From NCBI GenBank assembly GCA_003427395.1, contig BFEA01000014.1, forward strand, positions 2,228,058 through 2,250,553: 22,496 nt of DNA. The letters are read 5' to 3'. The stretch's first letter is position 1. Each line of letters starts with the position of its first letter. Of this stretch, positions 11,031 to 18,892 are shown piece by piece. This stretch comes from Chara braunii (taxonomy: Eukaryota > Streptophyta > Charophyceae > Charales > Characeae). The notes below the pieces were generated by a model that worked only from the letters and a program-made list of their open reading frames with translations, was not told the origin of the DNA and searched no databases. Made by a program: the position numbers and the translations under genes.

Positions 11031-11284
11031 CTGTCGCATACGCTTCAGGTGCTACCTTTTTTTTTTCCCTTTTTTTCTTTTCGGGCTCAAAAACAGTCTG
11101 AAGATCTGACTCCTTGAAAGTGCTCTGCAGCGCTGGTGAAAAAAAAGGAAAAACAAAACGAAAAATTCAAAAAAAAAAGAAAGAAAGTGCACTGGTACCT
11201 CCAGAAGGCCGTCCCCTGATTGAGATGCCCTCGATGTCTGGGCGTCAGCTGGCTCCCCACCCCAACCCTCACCTGAGTCACCTT

Positions 11285-11313
11285 AAAAAAAAAAAAAAAA
11301 AAAAAAAAAAATG
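11285..11313 (+). repeat. Poly(A) stretch preceding a SINE-like unit
   Basis: A run of 26-27 A lies between a CCTT and the start of the B-box repeat unit. A second A-rich block lies at 11138-11190. Such A tracts usually mark 3' tails of retroposed sequences, so 11.1-11.6 kb looks like nested small retroelements. Confidence 0.7.
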
Positions 11314-11325
11314 CCGGACCCTGCC

Positions 11326-11388
11326 GGTACGCCCCACAGATCTGGGGTTCGAGCCCTTGCATGTTACACAACCCTGCTCCTCTGCTGT
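11326..11388 (+). mobile_element. SINE-like unit with a Pol III B-box, copy 1
   Basis: The unit reads GGTACGCCCCACAGATC, then GGGGTTCGAGCCC (11344-11356), then ACAACCCTGCTCCTCTGCTG. GGTTCGAGCC fits the internal B-box of tRNA genes, and a short stem closes around the TTCGAGC loop as in a T-arm. An almost identical unit follows at 11481-11542. The unit is preceded by poly(A). A tRNA-derived SINE fragment is likely; the A-box was not located. Confidence 0.5.
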
Positions 11389-11480
11389 TTGCTGTGGTTT
11401 GTCGACCAACAAGCTTTGCGAAACATTTTGCTGACCCTAACCTGACTTTTAACCTTCAAAAAAACGAAAAGAAAGTGTGC

Positions 11481-11542
11481 GGTACCCCACAGATCAGGGG
11501 TTCGAGCCCTTAGGATGTTGCACAACCCTGCTCCTCTGCTGT
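11481..11542 (+). mobile_element. SINE-like unit with a Pol III B-box, copy 2
   Basis: This is the second copy of the 11326-11388 unit, with about nine in ten bases identical, including the B-box GGGGTTCGAGCCC at 11497-11509. It is preceded by an A-rich segment ending GAAAGTGTGC. Both copies are followed by related text around TGACCAA...TTTGC(G/A)AAAC. Two adjacent copies could be independent insertions or a dimeric element. Confidence 0.5.
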
Positions 11543-12690
11543 GGTGTAATGACCAAAGATTTGCAAAACCCACTGCTGGTTACATGCCTCCAGTATGCCC
11601 CCGGTCTCTTATATCATTCTTTCTTTTCTTTCTTTTCTTTTCATTATTTTCTTTTCTTTCTACATAAAATCCAGGCTGTAGTAGAGGGCGGTGGCCAGGC
11701 GTCAGGAGGTGCCCTTTGTACTACTCATCCATTGGGAGGGATCAGATGGATTGCTAGGACCCAGGGCCCAGGGGAAGTCGCCTCAGGATGGCGCCATGGT
11801 ACCATGGGACCATGGGACCTATGATGCTAATGCTCATCAGATTGCAAGTCGTGATCTGCTACAACGCTTACCGGACTAACCCGAACGTCTTTTTTTTGTG
11901 CAGACACTACCGTCCCATAACTCTAATGCTAAGGGCGACCTGGGCACAGGTGGCGTCCGTGTATATTACATGCAGTCATCCCCCATCGGTCCCGCATCCC
12001 GCAGACTCTATGGGCAGCGAACTGCCATTCCACTATGATGCGATATCCCGCCCCCCTCCGCTAGCCTAAGCATGATGCCTTCCTAACCCAGGCTCCCCAA
12101 AAATCCACAGTCCCGACTAATTCCGCCAATGAGAATTCCCACGGACTCCAACCTGGATGTGAAGCACCACCCGCAGGCGTCGTGAGATACCTGTGGGATG
12201 AGAAGTACCCGGTACCTACTCCATACTAACACCCAGTGTGTGCGTAGGATTATCCCCCCCCCCACCCCCGAGATGGGCCCTACCGTAATGTAAGTTTGCT
12301 CTGTGTGGACTCTCGTATGGGTGCCATAGTGGCGGCAAACATGCTAGCTGTACCCAGGCTCGACCATGGCACCCCCACGGACTAGTACTTACCGGCGAGA
12401 CTGACAGATCGGAGGGTCCAAGTGGCCACGCAGAGGTATCGGCGCTTTCAACAGTTTTGGCAGTTATGTGGGTTATCGACAGTCTAGGCCGTAACCCCTC
12501 CCTTTTTAATCTACCCTAACCTATCCCTCCCCCCCGCCCTCCCCCCCCGGCCCATGGTGGAGCCAAGTTAAGACCCTGATCCTCAGACCCCCCTAAGACC
12601 AAGCACTCAAGCAACCCTCTCTCCTATGGCCCCATCCAGCAGCATACTACAACCATGGACCTAGACCCCTTGGGCGGTGCGCAGGCAGTG
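11543..12690. other. Gene-free stretch
   Basis: No reading frame with recognisable domains is present on either strand. It contains a TTCTTTTCTTT pyrimidine tract (about 11610-11662), a 14-bp palindrome CCATGGTACCATGG (11794-11807) and several C-runs (about 12256-12270 and 12525-12550). Otherwise I see nothing assignable. Confidence 0.6.
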
Positions 12691-12785
12691 TCTGTATAAA
12701 TCTTTCTTACCATGCGTTGTCCCAACGGGGTTGTGTGAATGGCTTGTGCGTTATGAAAGCGCGTACCGGTGTATATGCGTGAGGC

Positions 12786-12863
12786 GACGGACGGTTGAAC
12801 CCGCAACCTCATACCACAAAAAGCACATTTCCAACCGGTGCTCTAACCACTGAGCCAACGGCC
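12786..12863 (-). mobile_element. tRNA-like SINE head (A-box and B-box)
   Basis: On the minus strand the sequence starts GGCCGTTGGCTCAGTGGTTA followed by GAGC, a textbook tRNA D-arm/A-box. It reaches GCGGGTTCAACC, a B-box, at tRNA-like spacing. The anticodon stem and the acceptor-stem pairing are poor, and no good CCA-side match follows. It is therefore better read as the Pol III promoter head of a tRNA-derived SINE, or a tRNA pseudogene, than as a working tRNA. The SINE body would run toward about 12690. Confidence 0.6.
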
Positions 12864-12869
12864 ATTCTC

Positions 12870-13199
12870 CTCCCCTCTTTTTTTTCCACCCCCCTACGAT
12901 AACTCCTTTTTTCATTTGTTATGTTTTTTTTAATCCCCAGTTGTTGTAGATTCCGGACACACGCTGCTTGCCGTCTTAGTCAGCCATTGGTTACCCTGCC
13001 AATTATGAGGCTACCTCCCAACCCACCCTCTCGTCAATACTCCTAGCGCACCCCCTATCCCCACTATCCTACCTCAGTGTAAAATTGTAAATCACTAATA
13101 AGGTTATCACCCTACCATCTTGGAGGCCGACTTGAACCGAATAGCAGGTATAGGTACCAAGGCTGGACCGGCCACCCAGCCTCAGTCGAAGCCGAATCG
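12870..13199. other. Gene-free stretch left of the palindromic MITE cluster
   Basis: This holds T-runs and unremarkable sequence. At 13182-13198 CAGTCGAAGCCGAATCG nearly repeats the palindrome loop text at 13331-13347, which ties this flank to the neighbouring inverted duplication. No gene is seen. Confidence 0.5.
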
Positions 13200-13297
13200 T
13201 CATTATAGCTGTATTTGGCACAACTTTCAGCCCAGATGCGGGGATAATTGACGGCAGGCTATAATGACCGGGCGTTCTATTCGTGTGAAGACAGTAG
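13200..13297 (+). mobile_element. Foldback MITE copy with its left arm missing
   Basis: It begins inside the element at CATTATAGCTGTATTTGGCA, passes the CAGCCCAGATGCGG centre and ends with the right arm GTGTGAAGACAGTAG. A short non-matching stretch (about 13249-13257) replaces part of the right arm. Its right end lies inside the 71-bp palindrome arm shared with the next copy. Confidence 0.65.
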
Positions 13298-13426
13298 AGC
13301 CTGGCGTGCGAAGTTCCCGTACGACGAGCGTCAGTCGAAGCCGAGTCGGACGAGCCTCGTCGTACGGGAACTTCGCACGCCAGGCTCTACTGTCTTCACA
13401 CGAATAGAACGCCCGGTCATTATAGC
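13258..13426. repeat. Perfect inverted repeat, 71-bp arms, 27-nt loop
   Basis: Bases 13258-13328 are the exact reverse complement of 13356-13426 over all 71 positions by hand comparison, around a 27-base spacer (13329-13355). The outer part of each arm is the MITE end. The inner roughly 30 bases (GCCTGGCGTGCGAAGTTCCC and following) are not MITE sequence. The structure could form a long cruciform or hairpin. Perfect identity means recent origin, gene conversion or an assembly or library artefact. Confidence 0.93.
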
Positions 13427-13497
13427 TGTATTTGGCACAACTTTCAGCCCAGATGCGGTGATAATTACCGGGCGTTCTATTCCGATGAAGACGGTAG
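13387..13497 (+). mobile_element. Complete ~111-bp foldback MITE
   Basis: It starts CTACTGTCTTCACACGAATA and ends TTCCGATGAAGACGGTAG, so the ends are inverted repeats. The interior carries ATTATAGCTGTATTTGGCAC and CAGCCCAGATGCGG. The two halves are nearly self-complementary, as in foldback MITEs. It encodes nothing. The same family occurs at 10957, 13200, 13708, 15218 and 18893. Confidence 0.75.
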
Positions 13498-13650
13498 TGT
13501 CCTTTCTTACTGACCCCCTTTTGTGGCCACAGGTTCAATCCGAACGGAGTCGCAGGTGTAGGCAGCTTAGGCAGGCAGGCTAGCACCCACGGACAAGTCC
13601 GGACGGTCCTAGCTTACCCAAGGCTACGCTACGCGGATCCCGGACAAGCC

Positions 13651-13787
13651 GCAGCGACTTGTATCCCTACCCAGCCCTGGACCTGTTCCTACTGCGGCGA
13701 CAGAGTCTTTATAGCTGTATTTGGGGCAACTTTCAGTCCAGGTGCAGCGACTTATATCCCTACCCAGCCCTGGACCTGTTTCTACTG
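13651..13787 (+). repeat. 44-bp direct repeat flanking a MITE fragment
   Basis: Bases 13651-13694 and 13744-13787 (both starting GCAGCGACTT and ending CTACTG) match at about 42 of 44 positions. Between them, at about 13708-13749, is TTATAGCTGTATTTGGGGCA...CAGTCCAGGTGCAG, the left-centre part of the foldback MITE. This may be a local duplication associated with a MITE rearrangement. Confidence 0.7.
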
Positions 13788-13851
13788 AAACATGTGGTAG
13801 ACCCCCCTGACCCCTGACCTCCTCTTCCCCAGCCTGGTATTGTAGCTGTAT

Positions 13852-14002
13852 ATATGTGTGTGCCCGGACGAAGTGTGTGAGTATATCTTAAGCTGTTTTT
13901 TTTTTTTTGTGTGTGTGTGTGTGTGCATGCTGTGTGTGAGTAAATGTGTGTGCCCGTAGGCTGTGTGTATGTTTGTAAGCTGTGATTTTTTTATTTTTTT
14001 TT
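13852..14002. repeat. GT-rich simple repeat and T-runs
   Basis: Degenerate (GT)n tracts contain GTGTGTGAGTA repeated twice and GTGTGTGCCCG repeated twice. They are separated by a T-run at about 13896-13908 and end in a T-rich block. No gene is seen here. Confidence 0.8.
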
Positions 14003-14029
14003 CGTGCATGGACTTGATTTCCTAGCAGA

Positions 14030-14116
14030 CACTGCTCCCCGCCCAATCGAGCTTCTGCGAAGTGAGTACTGCTGATAGGTGTTCTTATCACTCTCACCAG
14101 TACATAATAGTCCACT
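14030..14116 (-). mobile_element. Possible tRNA-like SINE head
   Basis: On the minus strand TACTGGTGAGAGTGATAAGA resembles an A-box (the pattern TGGYNNAGTGGTTAGAGC). About 45 bases later GAAGCTCGATTGGGC resembles a diverged B-box. A 27-base homopolymer (T on the + strand, 14118-14144) and another T-rich block (about 13986-14002) bracket it, as A-tails would. The match is weak. Confidence 0.35.
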
Positions 14117-14379
14117 CTTTTTTTTTTTTTTTTTTTTTTTTTTTCTGTTTCAAGTGGCTTTGACTTTCCATAACTAATCACTTTGTCCCACATGGTTCAA
14201 GATGCAGTCCCAAATCGTTTTTTTGAGGGTCACAGAATAAGCGTGTGTACCAACGGGCCCGCAGGGGGTTCCAGATGCCCGTTCTTTCATGAGTGTACCA
14301 CTCCACTACTAGCCGGGATGCCCGGGTCACCCTGTTTTCCTGGGCGGCCCTGCCGTGCAAGGACCAGCGAAGGTCCCAG

Positions 14380-14415
14380 CAAAAAAAAAAACAAAAAAAA
14401 AAACAAAAAAAAACC
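14380..14415 (+). repeat. A-rich tract
   Basis: Blocks of A interrupted by single C residues (AAAAAC pattern) lie between GTCCCAGC and CCTGTGTTATG. This looks like a degenerate poly(A) tail. The preceding segment (about 14240-14320), read on the minus strand, contains TAGTGGAGTGGTACACTC, which faintly recalls an A-box. Confidence 0.6.
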
Positions 14416-14470
14416 TGTGTTATGAAGTCTTTTTCAATTTTTCAATTTTTATTTTTTTTTGGCCCGGCCA

Positions 14471-14650
14471 GGCAAGTGGGTCCCGGGCCCCTCTGGTAGC
14501 CCAGTGTACCACAAATTAAGTGGGTTTAGTACCAAAATGGGCCCATCTAAGTTATGGCAAGTGGTCCCGGTCCCCACTGGTAGCCCACTGTACCACAAAT
14601 TAAGTGGGTTCAGTACCAAAAGTCCCCAGCTAAGCTATGGTACAGTGGTA
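14471..14650 (+). repeat. Two-copy tandem repeat, 85-bp unit
   Basis: Copy 1 begins at 14471 (GGCAAGTGGGTCCCGGGCCC) and copy 2 at 14556 (GGCAAGTGGTCCCGGTCCCC). Both continue through CTGGTAGCCCA, TGTACCACAAATTAAGTGGG and AGTACCAAAA. It is non-coding with no known family. Confidence 0.8.
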
Positions 14651-14904
14651 CTGTAATGGAACCGTGGGAAGTCGGGAATGCAGTTCTGAGTTCGAATAAT
14701 TGAATATAATTCTGAATTTCTGAATTTCCTGGGGCCGAGCAGTTCGACTTTGAGAACTTCGACTATGATATCTCAAGGTCGTTGGTCCTTTTTTTTTTTC
14801 TTTTTTTTTTTTAATTTTCTTTTAAAAAAAAGAAAAACCTTAAAAAAGAAAGTGTGTGTAATGACTGTCATGTCTGTCATACACAGAACCATGATCAAAT
14901 GCAG

Positions 14905-15050
14905 TGTTTCTGTGCACAGAAACATGATCAAGTGCACTGTATCTGATCAAGTGCACTTTATCAGAAAGTGTTCTGACTCCTGAGCAGTTTAATATCTGAT
15001 GATTCTGATCCAAAAAGAAAAAGAAAAAAAAAAGAAAAACAACGAAAAAA
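14905..15050 (+). pseudogene. Possible degenerate U2 snRNA-derived retrocopy, with a 20-bp palindrome upstream
   Basis: TGTTTCTGTGCACAGAAACA (14905-14924) is a perfect 20-bp palindrome. Downstream, pieces of the U2 5' region appear in order: GATCAAGTG (14944), TGTTCTGA (about 14969), CAGTTTAATATCTGAT (14985-15000) and CTGATCC. An A-rich AAAAAGAAAAAG tail follows. The clean U2 retrocopy at 19107 has the same order and the same kind of tail. The intervening bases do not match, so this may be a rearranged copy or a SINE with U2 ancestry. Confidence 0.4.
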
Positions 15051-15217
15051 GATTGTGCCTTGATGCCATCTGTATGCGCGCACTTTTTTTTAATTAATTA
15101 TTTTTATTTTTTTTCTTTCACAAACGTGTTTGTGTTTTGCCAACGCAGATATGCAGCACGGAGGGACGGAGAGAACCATCTGCTCAACAGAGGAGACCCA
15201 AGAGCTAATCCAGACCT

Positions 15218-15327
15218 CTACCGTCTTCACAGTATATAACGCCAGGTCATTATCGCTGCATCTGGACTGAAAAGTGCCCCAAATACAGCTATAATGACCA
15301 GACGTTCTATTTGGGTGAAGACGGTAG
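15218..15327 (+). mobile_element. Complete 110-bp foldback MITE
   Basis: The ends CTACCGTCTTCAC and GTGAAGACGGTAG are perfect 13-bp inverted repeats, and the arms continue imperfectly to the centre. The interior contains GTCATTATCGCTGCATCTGG and CCAAATACAGCTATAATGAC, so relative to the 13387 copy the core lies in the opposite orientation. Imperfect 15-bp direct repeats GAGCT(AA/GG)TCCAGACC lie at 15202-15216 and 15332-15346 and could be an old target duplication, though they do not abut the right end exactly. Confidence 0.8.
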
Positions 15328-15570
15328 GATGGAGCTGGTCCAGACCCTAGGATGGGTGGGAAATAAAGGGCTTGCTTTGCTTCTTCAGATCAGTATACCA
15401 GTCTCTCAGATGACGGCAATTGCGAAAAAGCTGTTCCATCGAGTCCCAAGTCCCGACCGTGGGAATAACAAAACACAGTACAAGAAAAGGGTTAACCAAC
15501 TTAACCGTTAATGGCATCGGACCGTGGAAATAACTCAATGCTGGGAGTGGGACTGCCAGCGCAGGTGCGG

Positions 15571-15985
15571 TTCTATACCAGGCCCTGTACCTGGTCCGGC
15601 ATTCTGTCCGGTGTCTCTTCCTGTCCTAGCTTCGGCTTCGGGTATTGCTTTCGGTCCTCTACTTCTGCTGCTGTATTTGGAAGGTTTAATGCTGCGAGGA
15701 CTGGCACTGCAGGTGATTGTTCTATACCAGGCCCTGTACCTGGTCCGACATTCTGTCCGGGGTCTCTTCCTGGTCTTGGCTTCGGGTACTACTTTCGGTC
15801 CTCTACTTCTGCTACAATATTTGCAAGGGTCGATGCTGGGAGGACGGGTATTGCAGGTGTTGTTCTATACCAGGCCCTGTATCTGGTCCGGCATTTTGTC
15901 CGGGGTCTCTTCCTGGTCTTGGCTTCCGGTACCGCTTCCTGTCCACTACTGCTGCTACCATGTTTGCATACCAGAGACCATTTCT
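15571..15985 (+). repeat. Tandem array A: three copies of a 143-149-bp unit
   Basis: Units start TTCTATACCAGGCCCTGTA at 15571, 15720 and 15863 (copy 3 has TGTA changed to TGTATC context) and continue through TCTCTTCCTG and TTCGGTCCTCTACTTCTGCT. Period lengths of 149 and 143 bases are not multiples of three, so no single frame follows the repeat. Long open frames across it reflect the repeated stop-poor sequence. No protein family is recognised. Confidence 0.85.
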
Positions 15986-16010
15986 TTTCTCGACGCTCTT
16001 TTTCCGGGTT

Positions 16011-16136
16011 CCGCTCCTGGTCCCATTTACTGGTACCATTCATTGGTGCCATTCCGTGTTCCATTTGGTGGTACCATTCACTGACACCGCTTCTGGTCCC
16101 ATTTATTGGTACCATTCACTGGTACCGCTCCTGGAA
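16011..16136 (+). repeat. KpnI-site-rich short repeats (76-bp period)
   Basis: Bases 16011-16050 and 16087-16126 (starting CCGCTCCTGGTCCCATTTAC) match at about nine in ten positions. Inside them the smaller motif TGGTACCATTCA recurs several times. The block adjoins array A. Confidence 0.75.
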
Positions 16137-16522
16137 CTGGTCTGGGTTACCTCTCCTGGGGACCTGTTTCTGGGCTGAAATGCCTGCCAGGTGCACTATT
16201 CGGAAAGGAGCAAGAGAGAGAAGAATTTGAAGATCAGCTGCAGTGCCGAAGGTGGTGATGTAGTACAAGGAGCATGAACCCCGGGGGCGGACTCGATGGC
16301 GTGCGAACCTGGTCAGCCAATGTGAGCTTGGTACAGTTGCATGATCCTGGTCAGAGTTCAAATAAGCCAGCCAGGTCGGTGGTACTTCCGCCCGTCTCGG
16401 TTTTTGGCATTTTTTTTGCAGCAGCACTAAGCGTAGGCTCGGTAAACAGGCAGAGTTGTTCAGACTTGCCGGTTTTTGTCGTGTTAAGTGTGTATTCTCA
16501 GGTAAAAAAAAAGGCAGAAAAT

Positions 16523-17240
16523 GCATGTATCGGGTCCACATGCAGGTCCACATTCGGCAAGCTGCTCGGCCGCTGTGCTTTCAATTTGCCAGCTGTGTCG
16601 GTTAACTGCACCAGGATTTACCAGTTCGTACCAGCTTGAACCAGAGGGGTACAGTTCGTCAGAATCTCGGCTTTGTTCCTGCCAGCTTGCATTTGGTCCT
16701 GCATGCATGTGGACCTACATGTGGACCTGATACATGTGTTTTCTGCTTGTTTACCGGCGGTAAATTGCGGAAGTAACTGCTCTGCTCTGCGGTTCACTGT
16801 GCCGGGCTCTACCTGGGGTAGCACCAGCTTGAACTGGAGGGGTGCAGTTCGTTCCTGGCAGCTTGTTATTGGTCCTGCATGTGGACACCCGTTTGGACCT
16901 GGTACATGTGTTCCTGCCAGCTTTTGGTCGGTCCTGCATCAGAGGGGTTTCAGTTTGAGCCAGATGGTACAATTTGTCAGCTGTGTGTTCCTACCAGCTT
17001 TTCTTGCTGGTCCTGCATGTGGACTTGCATGTGGACCTGATACGTGTGCTTATCCAGCTTCTTGTTGGTTCTGCATGTGTACCTATATCAGGACCTCATA
17101 CATGTGTTTTGCTTCCGGTCAGAGCCAGAGCGATACGGTTTGCGAGCTGTGTTCCTGCCAGCTTGTTCTTGTTCCTGCATGTGGACCTATGTGTGGACCC
17201 GATACATCTGTTCCTGCCTGTTTTCCGGAGGCAGATCACT
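16523..17240. repeat. Tandem array B: degenerate TGCATGTGGACC repeats
   Basis: The motif TCCTGCATGTGGACC, usually followed by TGATACATGTGTTCCTGCCA, recurs in + orientation near 16694, 16874, 17013, 17069 and 17173. Spacing is irregular, from about 50 to 180 bases. One copy at 16523-16553 is inverted (ATGTATCGGGTCCACATGCA). The intervening text repeats AGAGGGGT..CAG and GTTCGT fragments. It is a diverged satellite-like block, and the long open frames across it show no known domain. Confidence 0.75.
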
Positions 17241-17453
17241 CTGGTAATTGCTGTGTAGGTGAATGTGTTTACTACCTGCACTTAGCTGAGTTATCTCTGG
17301 ATACATTGAATCTGTCCTCCTTTCTGTCATATGCTAATAATATGAAAGGACAATCAAGGGTTTGGCAATGGTGGGTGGGCTATGCTTGTGTGCCAGTCGG
17401 CCAGACAAACTATCTACCACCTTTCCCTGCGTGGAACAACTCGGCTCATCGAA

Positions 17454-18230
17454 CCTGAACGGAATGTAGACCGGGTTCATGGTGTTGTCAGTATAGCAGA
17501 GTTGTACTGGGTGCAATCTCGGGTCAGATGAATGGAGGACCGTGTGTTCTAGCTGCAGGAAGAGAAGACACTGACCTGAACGGAATGTTGACCAGGTTCG
17601 TGCTGTTGTAGTTGGAACGGAAGAGATTAGCAGGAAGCTGAACGGAATGTTGACCAGGTTCATGCTGTTGTAGTTGGAAGGGAAGAGATTAGCAGGAACC
17701 TGAACGGAATGTTGACCAGGTTCATGCTGTTGTAGTTGGAAGGGAAGCGATTAGCAGGAACCTGAACGGAATGTTGACCAGGTGCATGGTGTGTTATGTG
17801 GAAGAAAAGACAATGGCAGGAAGCGGAACGGAATATGGACCAGGTTCATGCTGTTCGATTCAGAAGGGAAGACGTTGGAGGAACCTGAACGGAATGCACA
17901 GAGCAGATTCATCGTGTACTATTCAGAAGAGAAGACACTAGGCGGAATCTGAACGGGATGTAGACCAGGTTCATGGTGTACTCTACTCGGAAGAGAAGAC
18001 AATAGGAGGAACCTGGACGGAATGTAGACCAGGTGCATGGTGTGGTATGTGGAAGAGAAGACAATGGCAGGAAGATGAACGGAATTGTGGACCAGGTTCA
18101 TGCTGTTCGATTCAGAAGGGAAGACATTGGGGGAACCTGAACGGAATGTAGACCAGGTTCACGGTGTACTACTCGGAAGGGAAGACAATAGCAGGAACCT
18201 AAACGGAATGTAGACCAGGTTCACGTCTGT
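17454..18230 (+). repeat. Tandem array C: 62-bp minisatellite with a 4-monomer higher-order period
   Basis: Monomers starting CTGAACGGAATG(T)NGACCAGG begin at 17454, about 17515 (degenerate), 17576, 17638, 17700, 17762, 17824, 17885, 17949, 18013, 18075, 18137 and 18199. Monomers at 17762, 17824 and 17885 resemble those at 18013, 18075 and 18137 more than their neighbours, giving offsets of 251, 251 and 252 bases. An isolated related monomer start lies at 18642 (CCTGACCGGAATGTGGCAAT). Confidence 0.92.
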
Positions 18231-18375
18231 CTAGCGTTGTTACAGTCCACTGGGTTGGGATGTGACCAAACCAGCAAATCCTAAAGGGGGGGGGAGGGGG
18301 GGGCGGCAGTGGGCTCTGTCGTCATCTGTTCAGAGAGAGGAGGACCTTTTCGTTTGCATAGGGCCCGGCGGTTGC

Positions 18376-18427
18376 AACATTTTGAATGCATGTGGACTCA
18401 AATTTGTCCAGATGCATTCTAAATGTT
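18376..18427. repeat. Short hairpin, 22-bp arms, 8-nt loop
   Basis: The arm 18376-18397 (AACATTTTGAATGCATGTGG and AC) pairs with 18406-18427 (GTCCAGATGCATTCTAAATG and TT) with two mismatches around TCAAATTT. Pairing continues loosely outward through CGGCGGTTG against GGCGGACGG. It could be a tiny MITE, a precursor-like hairpin or chance. Confidence 0.6.
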
Positions 18428-18463
18428 GGCGGACGGCGAGCAGTGCAACTCTTGGCCCATAGA

Positions 18464-18464
<1 letters not shown>

Positions 18465-18495
<31 letters not shown>
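18465..18495 (+). repeat. CTG trinucleotide microsatellite
   Basis: About ten uninterrupted GCT/CTG units lie outside any supported coding frame. Confidence 0.95.
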
Positions 18496-18539
18496 ATCAG
18501 AGTCACAACTAGTCTCTCTACTGTGCCGCCTCCAGAGCG

Positions 18540-18602
18540 GTGGCTTTCCACTACAGGAAATTTCTTTCCACTTTTGGAAATTTCTTTCTATTTCCGGATA
18601 TT
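18540..18602 (+). repeat. CTTTCCACTTTTGGAAATT short repeats
   Basis: Variants of CTTTCCACTTTTGGAAATTT occur three times in a row here. Single copies recur at about 19050 and 19267, in both cases just after a TGGATGG context. The core TTTCCA...TGGAAA is itself an inverted repeat. It is probably an ancient duplicated segment split by later insertions. Confidence 0.55.
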
Positions 18603-18892
18603 CTTTGTTATTGTTGTCGTCAGCTAGTGCGCAGGTGGGGGACCTGACCGGAATGTGGCAATCCTAAAGGGGCAGGCTTTTTTTTTTTTTTTTCCTTTAC
18701 CTGTCATCTGCTCCGCTCAGGGCTTACTTACACTGGGGCTTTCCTGCATATACATCTGGCGATAATTATGAGCAGGCCTCGACGTATCTGGCCACAGTTA
18801 CGTCCAGAAGGAAGTCCAAAAAGTGTCTGGAGTGAACATTCCCGCGTACAGTAGGCCCTCCACTCGTTGGTGTATCATGCTCTCACCTCTCC

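Noticed and set aside
11477-11824. 115-residue + strand frame
   Set aside because: It is made of the SINE-like unit, a TTCTTTT tract and unmatched sequence; no domain or conservation signal.
12786-12863. Functional tRNA gene
   Set aside because: The A-box and B-box are good, but the anticodon and acceptor stems do not pair convincingly.
15511-16230. 239-residue + strand frame over array A
   Set aside because: It crosses tandem repeats whose period breaks the frame; no known domain, and overlapping frames are equally open.
16673-17458. 261-residue Cys/Val/Leu-rich + strand frame over array B
   Set aside because: Composition and internal repetition come from the TGCATGTGGACC satellite; no domain or start context supports it.
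17454-18230. CRISPR-like reading of the 62-bp array
   Set aside because: Units are contiguous and diverge throughout with no unique spacers, and the genome is eukaryotic; it is a minisatellite.
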